Below, piece by piece: positions 8,577 through 17,279 of a stretch of DNA of 64,000 nucleotides. The number at the start of each line of letters is the position of its first letter. Within the stretch, counting starts at the first letter, position 1. The translations under genes and the position numbers were made by a program. This DNA is from Lachnospiraceae bacterium. Lineage in GTDB: Bacteria; Bacillota; Clostridia; Lachnospirales; Lachnospiraceae. The notes under the pieces were generated by a model. The model saw nothing but the letters and a program-made list of their open reading frames with translations. It did no database searches and was not told the origin of the DNA. The DNA lies in assembly GCA_910576125.1 (NCBI GenBank), contig CAJTHM010000006.1, positions 1 to 64,000 on the forward strand, in the 5' to 3' direction.

Positions 8577-9608
8577 ATGGACATGAGAAAATGGTTCAAA
8601 GAGGCGCAGTACGGCATGATGGTGCACTGGGGGCTCTATTCTCTGCTGGGCGGAGAGTGGGATGGCCGCAGGAGCAGCAGCTACGCGGAGTGGATTCAAT
8701 CCAACCAGTGCATCCCCATTGCCGCCTATGAGAAGCTTGCGAAAGCGTTCAATCCGGTTTATTTCGATGCCGGCGAATGGATCCGCTTCGCAAAGGAATG
8801 CGGCATGAAATATTTTGTCATCACGAGCAAGCATCACGACGGGTTCGCCATGTTCCGCTCCAGGGTGGACGGATTCAACGTGGTGGATGCGACTCCTTTC
8901 GGCAGGGATGTCATTGGCGAGCTTTCCGAAGCCTGTTACAAGCACGGCCTGAAATTCGGGTTGTACTACTCCCAGGATCTGGACTGGCATGAGGAGCACG
9001 GCGGCGGGTATCTCTCCGGCCACATCCCCTGTTCGGGAAAGGCCTGGTGCAATGAGTGGGATTTCCCGGACAATGCCGGCAAGAACTTCGACATCTGCTT
9101 TGAGAATAAGATCAAGCCTCAGGTGGAGGAAATCCTCCGCGGCTATGGGGAACTCTGTCTGATTTGGTTCGATGTGCCCATGACGATCAAGGATGCCCAG
9201 AGCCGGGAGCTGTTTGAACTGGTGAAAAAATACCAGCCGGACTGCCTGATCAACTCCCGTCTCGGAAACGGCGCATATGACTATGTGTCGCTGGGGGACA
9301 ATGAAATCCCGGATTCCCTTCCGGCAGAAGATGAAGCGAATCCAAACACGGTTGACTACAATGCCATAGGCGGCCTGAAGCCCTCGCCTTACGGCCTCTA
9401 CGAGACCGCGGCTACCATGAACGACAGCTGGGGATACTGCGCCTGGGATCAGAACTGGAAGGACGCGAAGGAGATTCGCGCAATCAAAAAGAAGCTGAAC
9501 GGGATGGGCATCAATTACCTGCTGAATGTAGGCCCGGACCATCTCGGCAGGATCCCCGGAGCGAGCCAGGCGATATTGCGGGAAGTTGCTGCAGAATTTG
9601 AGGCATAG
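8577..9608 (+). CDS. GH29 alpha-L-fucosidase
   Basis: A 344-residue cytoplasmic protein (no signal peptide) matching the GH29 catalytic barrel. It has WFKEAQYGMMVHWGLYSL at the N-terminus, SKHHDGFAMF near residues 84-93, YYSQDLDWH near 130-138, and LIWFD with Asp199 as the expected nucleophile. It would release terminal L-fucose from oligosaccharides taken into the cell. It is shorter than many GH29 enzymes and lacks a C-terminal carbohydrate-binding domain. The ATG at 8577 is chosen because GGGAGGT lies 9 bases upstream; an in-frame ATG at 8502 lacks a ribosome site. It is monocistronic. Confidence 0.88.
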   Translation: MDMRKWFKEAQYGMMVHWGLYSLLGGEWDGRRSSSYAEWIQSNQCIPIAAYEKLAKAFNPVYFDAGEWIRFAKECGMKYFVITSKHHDGFAMFRSRVDGFNVVDATPFGRDVIGELSEACYKHGLKFGLYYSQDLDWHEEHGGGYLSGHIPCSGKAWCNEWDFPDNAGKNFDICFENKIKPQVEEILRGYGELCLIWFDVPMTIKDAQSRELFELVKKYQPDCLINSRLGNGAYDYVSLGDNEIPDSLPAEDEANPNTVDYNAIGGLKPSPYGLYETAATMNDSWGYCAWDQNWKDAKEIRAIKKKLNGMGINYLLNVGPDHLGRIPGASQAILREVAAEFEA

Positions 9609-9616
9609 TGGGTACA

Positions 9617-9736
9617 TTCCCCGATGCTTGCATCGCGTAAACCGGCACCGAACGAAGTGAGGTTGGGGCAAATACCCCGCTTCTGCGAAGCAGGAGACAA
9701 ACACCCTTGCGGTGTTTGAATGTTTGTATCGGGGAA
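9617..9736. other. Stem-loop-rich intergenic element closed by a 9-bp stem
   Basis: TTCCCCGAT (9617-9625) is exactly complementary to ATCGGGGAA (9728-9736). Between them lie several short hairpins: GATGC-TT-GCATC (9623-9634), a GGGG...CCCC pair near 9665-9678, GCTTC-TGC-GAAGC (about 9679-9691) and AAACACC-CTTGC-GGTGTTT (9699-9717). No open frame fills the stretch 9609-9870. The structure could be a small RNA, an untranslated regulatory region, or a palindromic mobile repeat of the MITE/REP kind. I do not recognise a described family. Confidence 0.5.
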
Positions 9737-9870
9737 GTTTATTTCTTCGGGCAATAGGACAGCGCATGCTGCCTAATGTAATCATGCGATTGAACCAGTC
9801 AGCGATATGCAGTCTGGCTTCACGGCAAGTGAAATCGTTAGGCAGTATAAATAGCCGAAAACGAAACAGA

Positions 9871-9904
9871 GGAGGGCACCTGGGGAAATCCCCGGATGCC
9901 CTCC
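9871..9904 (-). terminator. Terminator of the phenylacetate-CoA ligase operon
   Basis: GGAGGGCA (9871-9878) pairs with TGCCCTCC (9897-9904), with an inner GGGG/CCCC helix. Read on the minus strand it follows the ACT gene stop and is followed by a T-rich stretch. It may also stop fucosidase transcripts arriving from the left. Confidence 0.7.
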
Positions 9905-9919
9905 CGACTTTGTCTTTGC

Positions 9920-10351
9920 TTAATGCACGCCCAGATCCTCTCCGGCGATGGTGGCGATGCCGTTCTCCGCGAGAAGCGCCGTCAGCCCGTCCGCATCCGC
10001 TACACGGAATATCATACATGCCTGTCCGTCTTTCTGCCCAAAGACAGAGTACATGTATTCAATATCGATTCTCGCCCGGGAAATGATGCCGAGCACCTTG
10101 CTCAAGCCGCCGGGCGTATCCGGAACCTCCACGCCCACCACAGGCGTCATGGTCAGGATGAAGCCCTGCTCCAGGAGAATGGAGGAGGCTTTCGGCGCAT
10201 CGTCCACGATAAGCCGCAGGATGCCGTAATCCGCGGTCTCCGCGATGCTGATCGCCCGCATGTTCACCTGCTTCTCCGACAGAATCCCCGTGATATCCGC
10301 CAGCTGTCCCGCTTTGTTTTCCAGAAATACCGAAATCTGAGATATGGTCAT
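9920..10351 (-). CDS. ACT-domain protein, partner of phenylacetate-CoA ligase
   Basis: A 143-residue protein of two ACT modules. The first begins ISVFLENKAGQLADITGIL and the second VEVPDTPGGLSKVLGII. ACT domains bind small ligands, usually amino acids. Genes of this kind commonly follow paaK-type ligase genes in Clostridia, as here, 18 bases downstream. A good ribosome site (GAGGGAGG on the minus strand) precedes its ATG at 10351. It probably regulates or senses aryl-acid metabolism; this is inference. Confidence 0.85.
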   Translation of the reverse strand: MTISQISVFLENKAGQLADITGILSEKQVNMRAISIAETADYGILRLIVDDAPKASSILLEQGFILTMTPVVGVEVPDTPGGLSKVLGIISRARIDIEYMYSVFGQKDGQACMIFRVADADGLTALLAENGIATIAGEDLGVH

Positions 10352-10369
10352 ATCTTTGTCCTCCCTCTC

Positions 10370-11668
10370 TTAAATTTTCCGCTTGTCAATGACGCGCACT
10401 GCCTTGCCCTCGCTCCTGGCGATGGACTTAGGAGCCACCAGGCGCACCTTGGCGTAGATGCCCAGCATGGCCTTGAGGGCCGCCACCAGGGCTTTTTCCA
10501 TATTCGTGATCTCGCCCAGGTTATCGGAGAAGTGCTCCGGCGACATCTCCACCATCACCTCCAGCGTATCGGAGTTGTTGACGCGGTCCACGATGATCTG
10601 ATAATTGGCCGGATATCCCTGCTCCAGGAGCACAGTCTCAATCTGGGACGGGAAGACATTGACACCCTTGACGATAAGCATGTCGTCGCTTCTGCCCATA
10701 GGCTTGCTCATCTTCACATGGGTGCGGCCGCAGGAGCATTTCTCCCTGGTGAGCACGCAGATGTCCCTGGTGCGGTAGCGCAGAAGGGGGAAAGCTTCTT
10801 TGGTGATGGAAGTGAACACCAGCTCGCCCTTGCTGCCCTCGGGAAGGACTTCCCCGGTATCCGGGTCGATGATCTCGGCGATGAAGTGGTCTTCATTGAT
10901 GTGCATGCCCGTCTGCTGGCTGCACTCGAAAGCGACGCCGGGGCCGCTGGTCTCCGTGAGCCCGTAGATATCGTAGGCCTTGATGCCCAGCTTGTTCTGG
11001 ATGTCCTGGCGCATCTCCTCGCTCCAGGCCTCGGCTCCGAAGATTCCGGCTTTCAGCTTGATTTTGTCCCGCAGTCCCCGCTCGTGGATGCTCTCAGCCA
11101 GAAAAGCGGCGTAAGAAGGAGTGCAGCAGAGGATGGTAGAACCCAGGTCCACCATGAACTGCAGCTGGCGGTCCGTGTTGCCCGACGACATGGGGAGAGT
11201 CAGACAGCCTACTTTATGGCTGCCTCCGTTCAGGCCGGGACCGCCGGTGAAAAGGCCGTAGCCGTAGCTCACGTGGCACACATCCTCCTCGGTGCCTCCG
11301 GCAGCCATGATGGCGCGGGCGCAGCAATCCTCCCACAGGTCGATGTCATGCTGGGTGTAAAAGGCCACCACCCTGCGCCCTGTGGTGCCCGATGTGGACT
11401 GGATGCGGACGCAGTCTTTCAGGGGCCTGGCCAGCAGGCCGTAAGGATAGGCGTCTCGCAGGTCGTCCTTGGTCAGGAAAGGCAGCTTGCGCAGATCCTC
11501 CACGCTCTTGATGTCCTCAGGGGAGAGGCCTTTTTCCTCCATTTTTGCACGGTAGTAGGGCACATTGTCCCACACATGGCGCACCTGTCTGACCAGGCGC
11601 TCGTTCTGCCATGCCAGGATCTGCTCCCGGTCCGCGGTCTCGATTTCTTTCTGATAGTACCGTTCCAT
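10370..11668 (-). CDS. paaK: Phenylacetate-CoA ligase
   Basis: A 432-residue adenylate-forming enzyme that would activate phenylacetate or a similar aryl acid with ATP and CoA. Visible are the P-loop STSGTTGRRVVAFYT (about residues 91-105), YGLTETSGPG, the hinge/ARTGD-like YRTRDIC, and the C-terminal domain with RSDDMLIVKGVNVFP. The length is typical for the family. It is the first gene of a two-gene minus-strand operon with the ACT protein. In gut Clostridia such ligases often serve indolepyruvate or phenylpyruvate oxidoreductase pathways, but no oxidoreductase is adjacent here. Confidence 0.9.
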   Translation of the reverse strand: MERYYQKEIETADREQILAWQNERLVRQVRHVWDNVPYYRAKMEEKGLSPEDIKSVEDLRKLPFLTKDDLRDAYPYGLLARPLKDCVRIQSTSGTTGRRVVAFYTQHDIDLWEDCCARAIMAAGGTEEDVCHVSYGYGLFTGGPGLNGGSHKVGCLTLPMSSGNTDRQLQFMVDLGSTILCCTPSYAAFLAESIHERGLRDKIKLKAGIFGAEAWSEEMRQDIQNKLGIKAYDIYGLTETSGPGVAFECSQQTGMHINEDHFIAEIIDPDTGEVLPEGSKGELVFTSITKEAFPLLRYRTRDICVLTREKCSCGRTHVKMSKPMGRSDDMLIVKGVNVFPSQIETVLLEQGYPANYQIIVDRVNNSDTLEVMVEMSPEHFSDNLGEITNMEKALVAALKAMLGIYAKVRLVAPKSIARSEGKAVRVIDKRKI

Positions 11669-11755
11669 ATGTTTTTCTCCTTCTTATTTGTACGATCCGT
11701 ACATTTCAGATAAGCTCCAAGGCAGTTTTTCCAAGCTTTATATCTGTTCTCTCTA

Positions 11756-11785
11756 TCATAACCTTTTCCCGGACGCAGCGTCAAG
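11756..11785 (-). promoter_or_regulatory. Promoter for the paaK/ACT operon
   Basis: On the minus strand TTGACG (complement of 11780-11785), 18-base spacer, TATGAT (complement of 11756-11761). It lies about 90 bases before the ligase start. Confidence 0.6.
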
Positions 11786-11871
11786 GAGTAAGTTTGCAAA
11801 GCTAAGAAATAAATTCTCCTCGCAGGTATCATCCGGCTGGCAAAATCTGACCAGGCCTGCCGCGGACATCA

Positions 11872-11900
11872 TTGACGATAAGGTGGATGGATGCTATACT
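11872..11900 (+). promoter_or_regulatory. Promoter for the MATE transporter
   Basis: TTGACG (11872-11877), 17-base spacer, TATACT (11895-11900), 45 bases before the start codon. It is divergent from the paaK promoter. Confidence 0.6.
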
Positions 11901-11944
11901 CGACATAATGACGAACAAAGGCAGCACGGAGGAAAAAGGTATCT

Positions 11945-13270
11945 ATGATATTCACCAACAAGGATTTGAAAAAACTGATTGTCCCACTGATCATGGAACA
12001 GGCTCTCGCCATCACGGTGGGCATGGCGGATACGATGATGATCTCATCCGTGGGCGAGGCTGCGGTGTCCGGGGTGTCGCTGGTGGACATGTTCAACAAC
12101 CTGGTCATCGCTGTGTTGGCGGCTCTGGCCACCGGGGGCGCGGTGGTCGCCAGCCAGTTCGTGGGGGCGAACAAACCGGAGGAGGCCTGCCGGTCGGCGA
12201 AGCAGCTCCTCTGGATCAACGCTCTGATAACGGTGCTGGTCTCCCTGCTGGTGATCATCGGCCATAGGTTCATTTTGAATCTGTTTTTCGGAAAGATAGA
12301 GGAGGACGTGATGCGGAATGCCATCGTCTATCTGATCATCTCGGCGCTTTCCTTTCCGTTCCTGGCGGTCTATAATGCCTGCGCGGCGCTGTTCCGCTCC
12401 ATGGGGAATTCTCAGATTACCCTGAAGGTGTCCATGCTCATGAACATCATCAATGTGGGAGGCAATGCCATCTGCGTCTTCGGCCTGAAAATGGGCGTGG
12501 CAGGCGTGGCGGTGCCGTCTCTGATCTCCAGGGCGGTGGCGGGGCTTTGTCTCTATGTCCTTTTAAGGAACCCTGATCACCTGATACATCTGGGCAGGGA
12601 GCGGTTTCGGTTCGAATGGCCGGTCATCCGGAAAATCCTCTACATCGGCATTCCAAGCGGCATCGAAAACGGCATTTTCCAGCTGGGCCGCGTAATCGTG
12701 GTGAGCATCATAGCGGGCTTCGGCACGGTGCAGATTGCCGCCAACGGCGTGGCGAACAGCCTGGACAGCATGGGCTGTATCATCGGGCAGGGCATGAACC
12801 TGGCCATGATCACTGTGATAGGCCAATGTGTGGGGGCGGGGAATCTGGCGCAGGTGAAATACTATACGAAAAAGCTGCTGCTGATCACATACGCCGCCAC
12901 GGCGGTGATGAACAGCCTGATCCTGCTGTTCCTGCACCCGATTCTGGGGCTTTACGGCCTGGGGGCGGAGGCCACGGAGCTGGCTTATGTCCTTGTGATG
13001 ATACATGACGGCCTTGCGATTCTGCTCTGGCCCGCGTCCTTTGTGCTGCCCAATATGCTCCGGGCCTGCAATGACGTAAAATACACCATGACAACCGCGA
13101 TTTTCTCCATGGTCACTTTCCGCATCGGGCTGAGCCTTGTGTTCGGCGTCCATATGGGGATGGGAGCCGTAGGCGTGTGGATTGCCATGGCGGTGGACTG
13201 GGTCTTCCGGGTCTGCTGCTTCGCGGGGCGGTATCTGCGGGGGACGTGGAGGAAGTACTGCAATCTGTAG
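11945..13270 (+). CDS. MATE-family efflux transporter
   Basis: A 441-residue membrane protein with about twelve hydrophobic helices in two similar halves. Family landmarks include MADTMMISSVGEAAVSGVSL near residues 27-46, GGAVVASQFVGA near 60-70, and in the second half GFGTVQIAANGVANSLDSM and GQGMNLAMITVIGQCVGAG. MATE proteins export drugs or metabolites using Na+ or H+ gradients. It has its own promoter and stands alone between the paaK operon and the biotin operon. The substrate is unknown. Confidence 0.92.
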   Translation: MIFTNKDLKKLIVPLIMEQALAITVGMADTMMISSVGEAAVSGVSLVDMFNNLVIAVLAALATGGAVVASQFVGANKPEEACRSAKQLLWINALITVLVSLLVIIGHRFILNLFFGKIEEDVMRNAIVYLIISALSFPFLAVYNACAALFRSMGNSQITLKVSMLMNIINVGGNAICVFGLKMGVAGVAVPSLISRAVAGLCLYVLLRNPDHLIHLGRERFRFEWPVIRKILYIGIPSGIENGIFQLGRVIVVSIIAGFGTVQIAANGVANSLDSMGCIIGQGMNLAMITVIGQCVGAGNLAQVKYYTKKLLLITYAATAVMNSLILLFLHPILGLYGLGAEATELAYVLVMIHDGLAILLWPASFVLPNMLRACNDVKYTMTTAIFSMVTFRIGLSLVFGVHMGMGAVGVWIAMAVDWVFRVCCFAGRYLRGTWRKYCNL

Positions 13271-13433
13271 GCCGCCCTGGATGTTCCGTACCTGTGTGCT
13301 GCACCCGGCCAGCAAGACCCGCCGGCAGCTGACAGAGGGCCAGGAATCGAAAGCGGGATGGTGCGGCTGGGGCTGGAACATGTGGAGGATATTTATGTAG
13401 TATAGAAGAATTGCAAGCCGGACTGCGGGTCTG

Positions 13434-13486
13434 ATTGTAAACCATGCCAAAAAGAGGTTGACAATAGGGACTCTGCCCGCTATAAT
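13434..13486 (+). promoter_or_regulatory. Biotin-operon promoter with BirA-like operator
   Basis: A consensus promoter, TTGACA (13458-13463), 17-base spacer, TATAAT (13481-13486), is overlapped by an inverted repeat. ATTGTAAACC (13434-13443) and GGTTGACAAT (13456-13465) are complementary at 9 of 10 positions with 12 bases between. This agrees with the known Firmicute BirA box pattern (TTGTAAAC, about 14 bases, GTTnACAA). Biotinyl-AMP-bound BirA would block the -35 region and repress the operon when biotin is plentiful. Confidence 0.85.
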
Positions 13487-13570
13487 CAAAATGTATCCCG
13501 CCCAGACCGCATCCGGAGAAAGGTCCCGGCGGCATGGGCGGGAAACAATTGACTGGACGGGGGGACACCT

Positions 13571-14110
13571 ATGAAAACCAAAGAAAGGACCAGAGAAATG
13601 ACCACCACCGCGCTGCTGGCTACCCTGCTGGCAGTATTTGGCATGTTCAAGATTCCAAGCATCATCCCGGGCTGCGAGTTCCAGCTTTCGGCGCCCTTTG
13701 CCGTGTGCATCGCAGCTTGCTTCGGCTTTAAGAGATACATCAAAATCGGCATCCTGGCCAGTGTCATCAATCTGATTCTGAGTACCCACACCATAGTGAA
13801 TGTGACAGTAGCAATGGTATTCCGCCTCATAGCAGGCGGGATACTGTCAATTTTCGGCGTAAATCCTCTGACCATCGCCATCAGCGGCCCTCTGGGGACG
13901 ATTGCCGGACGGCTGGCTCTGGGGGGGATTCTGAACGCTTCCCCTCTGGCTCTGATAGTCGCCGCCGTGCCGGGGATGGTGTTCACGGCAGTCGGCGCGT
14001 CCGTCATGTATCCTGTGATGAAACGGCTGGCGCGGCGGGAAGCTGTTCTTCATTATGACTGCGCTTCTTCATCCGAGAAAACCGGAGGAACTAATCATGA
14101 GCCGATATAG
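13571..14110 (+). CDS. Small membrane protein, probable ECF-type substrate-binding component of the biotin regulon
   Basis: A 179-residue protein with five to six hydrophobic helices and a short basic N-terminus (MKTKERTRE), resembling substrate-specific (S) components of ECF vitamin transporters. Motif-like pieces are GMFKIPSIIPGCEFQLSAP (about residues 26-44) and IAGGILSIFGVNP. It is the first gene after the BirA-like operator and overlaps bioW by 14 bases, so it is very likely in the biotin regulon. Uptake of biotin or of the precursor pimelate are both possible; pimelate would fit the adjacent BioW. It is not a clear match to canonical BioY, so no symbol is given. Confidence 0.65.
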   Translation: MKTKERTREMTTTALLATLLAVFGMFKIPSIIPGCEFQLSAPFAVCIAACFGFKRYIKIGILASVINLILSTHTIVNVTVAMVFRLIAGGILSIFGVNPLTIAISGPLGTIAGRLALGGILNASPLALIVAAVPGMVFTAVGASVMYPVMKRLARREAVLHYDCASSSEKTGGTNHEPI

Positions 14111-14885
14111 CATCAAAATGAGGGCATCGAACAAAGTGGAGGGCCATATCTCCGGAGCGGAAAAAATCATTCCGGAGGAAGAGCTGGAGCAGTATTGCGC
14201 GAGACTTCTTTCCAGGGCATTGCGGCACAGCAAGGGTAAGCCTGATTTCATCAATTTGAAAATCGAGGCCGTGAGGGAAGAGGAGATTCTCCATCTGCCG
14301 GCATTGCCCGTGACTACAGCGGAGACTGCGTCCGCCGGGGAGGGCATGGCGGTGGTGCTGGAATATCTGCGGAGGCTGGGACTGGAGCGGGCGGAGGAAA
14401 TCCTGGCCCTCTGGAAACAGAGCTACTCCATGCGGGGCGCCATGCTCCTGGATGCGGACACGCTCAGGCGGCTGGAGCCTGACAGGGACCGGGGCATCCG
14501 GGCCACCTACATGGACATGGAGACGGAGGATGAGGCCAGGCAGTCCGCATGCGGGGGCAAGAACCATTTCAATGAGGCGCTCGTCCTGGCTACAAAGGTG
14601 GTGAATCATCCCAACATCGTGGCGGAGCTGTGCATTTCCGACGATCCGGATTATGTCACTGGCTATATCGCCTCCAGAGCGTTCGGCTACGTGCGTGTCA
14701 CTACGCTGAAGGAAATGGGCAGTCCCCTGGGCGGGCGAATTTTTTTGTTCCGGGGAACTGAGGAAGAGCGGGACGACTGCATCCGCTACCTCCAGCAGCA
14801 GAAGGTGCTGGTTCATGTGGGCGATACGACATCTCCGGCAGCATCCCCTGCCGGTATGTCCCATGAACCGCAGAACCAGGCTTGA
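14097..14885 (+). CDS. bioW: 6-carboxyhexanoate--CoA ligase (pimeloyl-CoA synthetase)
   Basis: A 262-residue enzyme that makes pimeloyl-CoA from pimelate, ATP and CoA, the first step of BioW-type biotin synthesis. Family features are YSIKMRASNK and HISGAEKII at the N-terminus, RGIRATYMD (about residues 139-147), HFNEALVLATKVVNHPNIVAE and GYIASRAFGYVR in the C-terminal half. ATG 14097 is chosen because GGAGG lies upstream and an earlier in-frame ATG (14055) has no ribosome site. It overlaps the transporter gene, suggesting coupled translation. Confidence 0.9.
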   Translation: MSRYSIKMRASNKVEGHISGAEKIIPEEELEQYCARLLSRALRHSKGKPDFINLKIEAVREEEILHLPALPVTTAETASAGEGMAVVLEYLRRLGLERAEEILALWKQSYSMRGAMLLDADTLRRLEPDRDRGIRATYMDMETEDEARQSACGGKNHFNEALVLATKVVNHPNIVAELCISDDPDYVTGYIASRAFGYVRVTTLKEMGSPLGGRIFLFRGTEEERDDCIRYLQQQKVLVHVGDTTSPAASPAGMSHEPQNQA

Positions 14886-15026
14886 AATAGCCTTGGTTCA
14901 AGTCGGAAGCTCAGAGAGTGGAATCATCATCGGCGAAACGGGATGTGGAGACGCTTTCCGAAAAGGACGGAACAAAATACGCCAAAAGCATCAGAAAGAT
15001 ATACGCAGAAAGGGTGAAAAGCGGCT

Positions 15027-16196
15027 GTGGATAAATGGAAACGAATGGAAGAGGAGCTGAAGGCCTTGCGCCAACAGCAACTGTACCGCGAAATCAAGGT
15101 AATCGAGAGCCCTCAGCGGGCCCACGTCCGCTACCGAAACAGGGACATGCTGATGCTGGCCTCCAACTCCTATCTGGATCTGTGTGGCGAGGAGCGGGTG
15201 AAAGCATATGCGGCGCGGGCTCTGGCGGAGTACGGCACAGGCTCCGGCGGTTCCCGGCTCACCACCGGAACCAACATCTACCATATCCAACTGGAGGAAG
15301 CCCTGGCCCGGTTCAAGGGCCGGGAGGCGGCAGTGGTGTTCAATACGGGATTCGCGGCCAACAGCGGCGTCATCCCCTGTCTGTGCAGAGCGGGGGACGT
15401 CATCTATAGCGACGAGCTGAACCATGCCAGCATCATTGACGGCTGCAGACAGTCCGGGGCGGAGACGGTGGTCTACCGGCACAATGACATGGAGGATTTG
15501 GAGCGGAAGATTCAGGAGCGTCCGGGAAGACAGGGGATGATTGTCAGCGACGGGGTCTTCAGTATGGATGGGGACATCGTGGATCTGCCGAAACTTTTGG
15601 AACTGGCCGATGCCTACGGCCTGCTGTCCATGATAGATGAAGCCCACGCCACCGGGGTAATCGGCGCCACCGGCCGGGGCTGCGAGGAATATTTCCATCT
15701 GGAGGGCCGGACGGACATCCTCATGGGCACCCTCAGCAAGGCCGTCGGCGCGGAGGGCGGCTATGTCTGCGGCTCCCGGACCCTGACGGAATATCTGAAG
15801 AATAAGGCCAGGAGCTATATCTTTTCCACCTCCCTCTCCCCCGCGGCCATGGCAGCGGCAAAGCGGGCCCTGGAGCTGATAGAGGAGGAGCCCTGGAGGG
15901 TGGAGAAGCTGCAGGAGAACATCTGTTTGTTCTGCCATTGTCTTCGGGAGCACGGTGTGGAGGCAGAATCGGAGACCGCCATCATTCCTGTTAGAATTGG
16001 TGAGGAGGGCATGGCAGTAAAGGTTTCCGAACGGCTGATGGAGCAGGGCTTCTTCATCCCCGCCATCCGATACCCCACGGTGAAAAGGGGGGAGGCCATG
16101 CTGCGAGCGGCACTGATGGCCACCCACACGAAAGAGGAACTGTCAGCGGCGGCTGCGGCCATAGCGGAAGCCATCGACTATTGTAGAGACTGCTGA
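15027..16196 (+). CDS. bioF: 8-amino-7-oxononanoate synthase
   Basis: A 389-residue PLP enzyme that condenses pimeloyl-CoA with alanine. It shows the family pattern GTGSGGSRLTTGTNIYH (about 70-86), SDELNHASIIDG (128-139), DEAHATGVIG (204-213) and the PLP lysine K238 in GTLSKAVG. It starts at a GTG preceded by AAAGGGTG; the next ATG (15045) has no ribosome site. A 141-base gap separates it from bioW, with no internal promoter obvious, so it is probably in the same transcript. Confidence 0.92.
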   Translation: MDKWKRMEEELKALRQQQLYREIKVIESPQRAHVRYRNRDMLMLASNSYLDLCGEERVKAYAARALAEYGTGSGGSRLTTGTNIYHIQLEEALARFKGREAAVVFNTGFAANSGVIPCLCRAGDVIYSDELNHASIIDGCRQSGAETVVYRHNDMEDLERKIQERPGRQGMIVSDGVFSMDGDIVDLPKLLELADAYGLLSMIDEAHATGVIGATGRGCEEYFHLEGRTDILMGTLSKAVGAEGGYVCGSRTLTEYLKNKARSYIFSTSLSPAAMAAAKRALELIEEEPWRVEKLQENICLFCHCLREHGVEAESETAIIPVRIGEEGMAVKVSERLMEQGFFIPAIRYPTVKRGEAMLRAALMATHTKEELSAAAAAIAEAIDYCRDC

Positions 16197-16256
16197 CAAA
16201 ATTGAAAATGATTCGGGAGATTCCGGATTGGAATACGAAAGGAGCACGGCTATATC

Positions 16257-17231
16257 ATGGGCATCGTACAGGAACTGAAAGAAAAAGCGCTGGCGCAGGG
16301 AGGAGTCTCCCGAGAGGAGGCGCTGCTGCTGGTGCAGGCTCCTCTGGAGGAGCTGGCGGAGGCGGCGGAGGAAATCCGCAGGAAAAAGTGCGGGCAGGGC
16401 TTCGACCTGTGCACCATCGTCAACGGAAAATGCGGACGCTGCTCCGAGGACTGCCGTTACTGCGCCCAGAGCGCCCACTACCAGGCCCGGTGCACGGAAG
16501 CCTACGGCCTCCTGCCTGCGGAAAAGCTCCTGGAGGGAGCCAGGAGGGCTAAGGCGAAAGGGGCGCTGCGCTATTCCATCGTCACCTCCGGCAGGAAGCT
16601 GTCTGACCGAGAGGTGGAGCAGGTCTGTGAAAGCATCCGCGCCATCCGGCAGAAGACCGGTATCCAGGTCTGTGTGTCCTTTGGCCTGCTGGCGGAAGAG
16701 CAGTTTGAAAAAATCAGGGAGGCGGGCGCTTCCCGGGTACACTGCAACCTGGAATCCTCCGCCGGTTTTTTTCCGAAGATATGCACCACCCATACCTATC
16801 AGGACAAAATCGACACCCTGAAAGCGGCCCGGAGGGCAGGCCTGTCCGTCTGCTCCGGCGGCATCCTGGGATTGGGGGAGACCATGGAAGACCGTATCGA
16901 CATGGTGCTCACCGCCAGGGAGCTGGGGGTGAAATCCGTCCCGGTAAATCTCCTGAACCCCATCCCCGGTACCCCCCTGGAGCACAGGCAGCCCCTGACA
17001 GGCGGGGAAGCCAGGCGCTGTGTGGCCATCTTCCGGTTCCTGATTCCGGACGCTTCCATCCGCCTTGCGGGAGGAAGAGGGCTGCTGGAGGACATGGGGG
17101 AGCTGTGTTTCCAAAGCGGCGCCAATGCGGCCATCTCCGGGGACATGCTTACCACGGCGGGAATCACGGTGGAGAGGGATTCGGAACTGGTGCGGAATCT
17201 GGGATTCGAAGTGAGACTTTGCAATGAATGA
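16257..17231 (+). CDS. bioB: Biotin synthase
   Basis: A 324-residue radical SAM enzyme that inserts sulfur into dethiobiotin. The SAM-cluster motif CSEDCRYC has Cys62, Cys66 and Cys69. Later conserved pieces include HCNLESS, YQDKIDTL, CSGGILGLGE, PVNLLNPIPGTPLE and RLAGGR. The ATG at 16257 gives the standard family length. It follows bioF by 60 bases in the same operon. Confidence 0.94.
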   Translation: MGIVQELKEKALAQGGVSREEALLLVQAPLEELAEAAEEIRRKKCGQGFDLCTIVNGKCGRCSEDCRYCAQSAHYQARCTEAYGLLPAEKLLEGARRAKAKGALRYSIVTSGRKLSDREVEQVCESIRAIRQKTGIQVCVSFGLLAEEQFEKIREAGASRVHCNLESSAGFFPKICTTHTYQDKIDTLKAARRAGLSVCSGGILGLGETMEDRIDMVLTARELGVKSVPVNLLNPIPGTPLEHRQPLTGGEARRCVAIFRFLIPDASIRLAGGRGLLEDMGELCFQSGANAAISGDMLTTAGITVERDSELVRNLGFEVRLCNE

Positions 17232-17279
17232 GGGAATATAAGACAAAATAAAGGATGGGATATAGGACGGAATAAAGGA

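Noticed and set aside
9896..11713. 605-codon plus-strand frame opposite the ACT and ligase genes
   Set aside because: Antisense shadow; both minus-strand genes have convincing family motifs, ribosome sites and a promoter.
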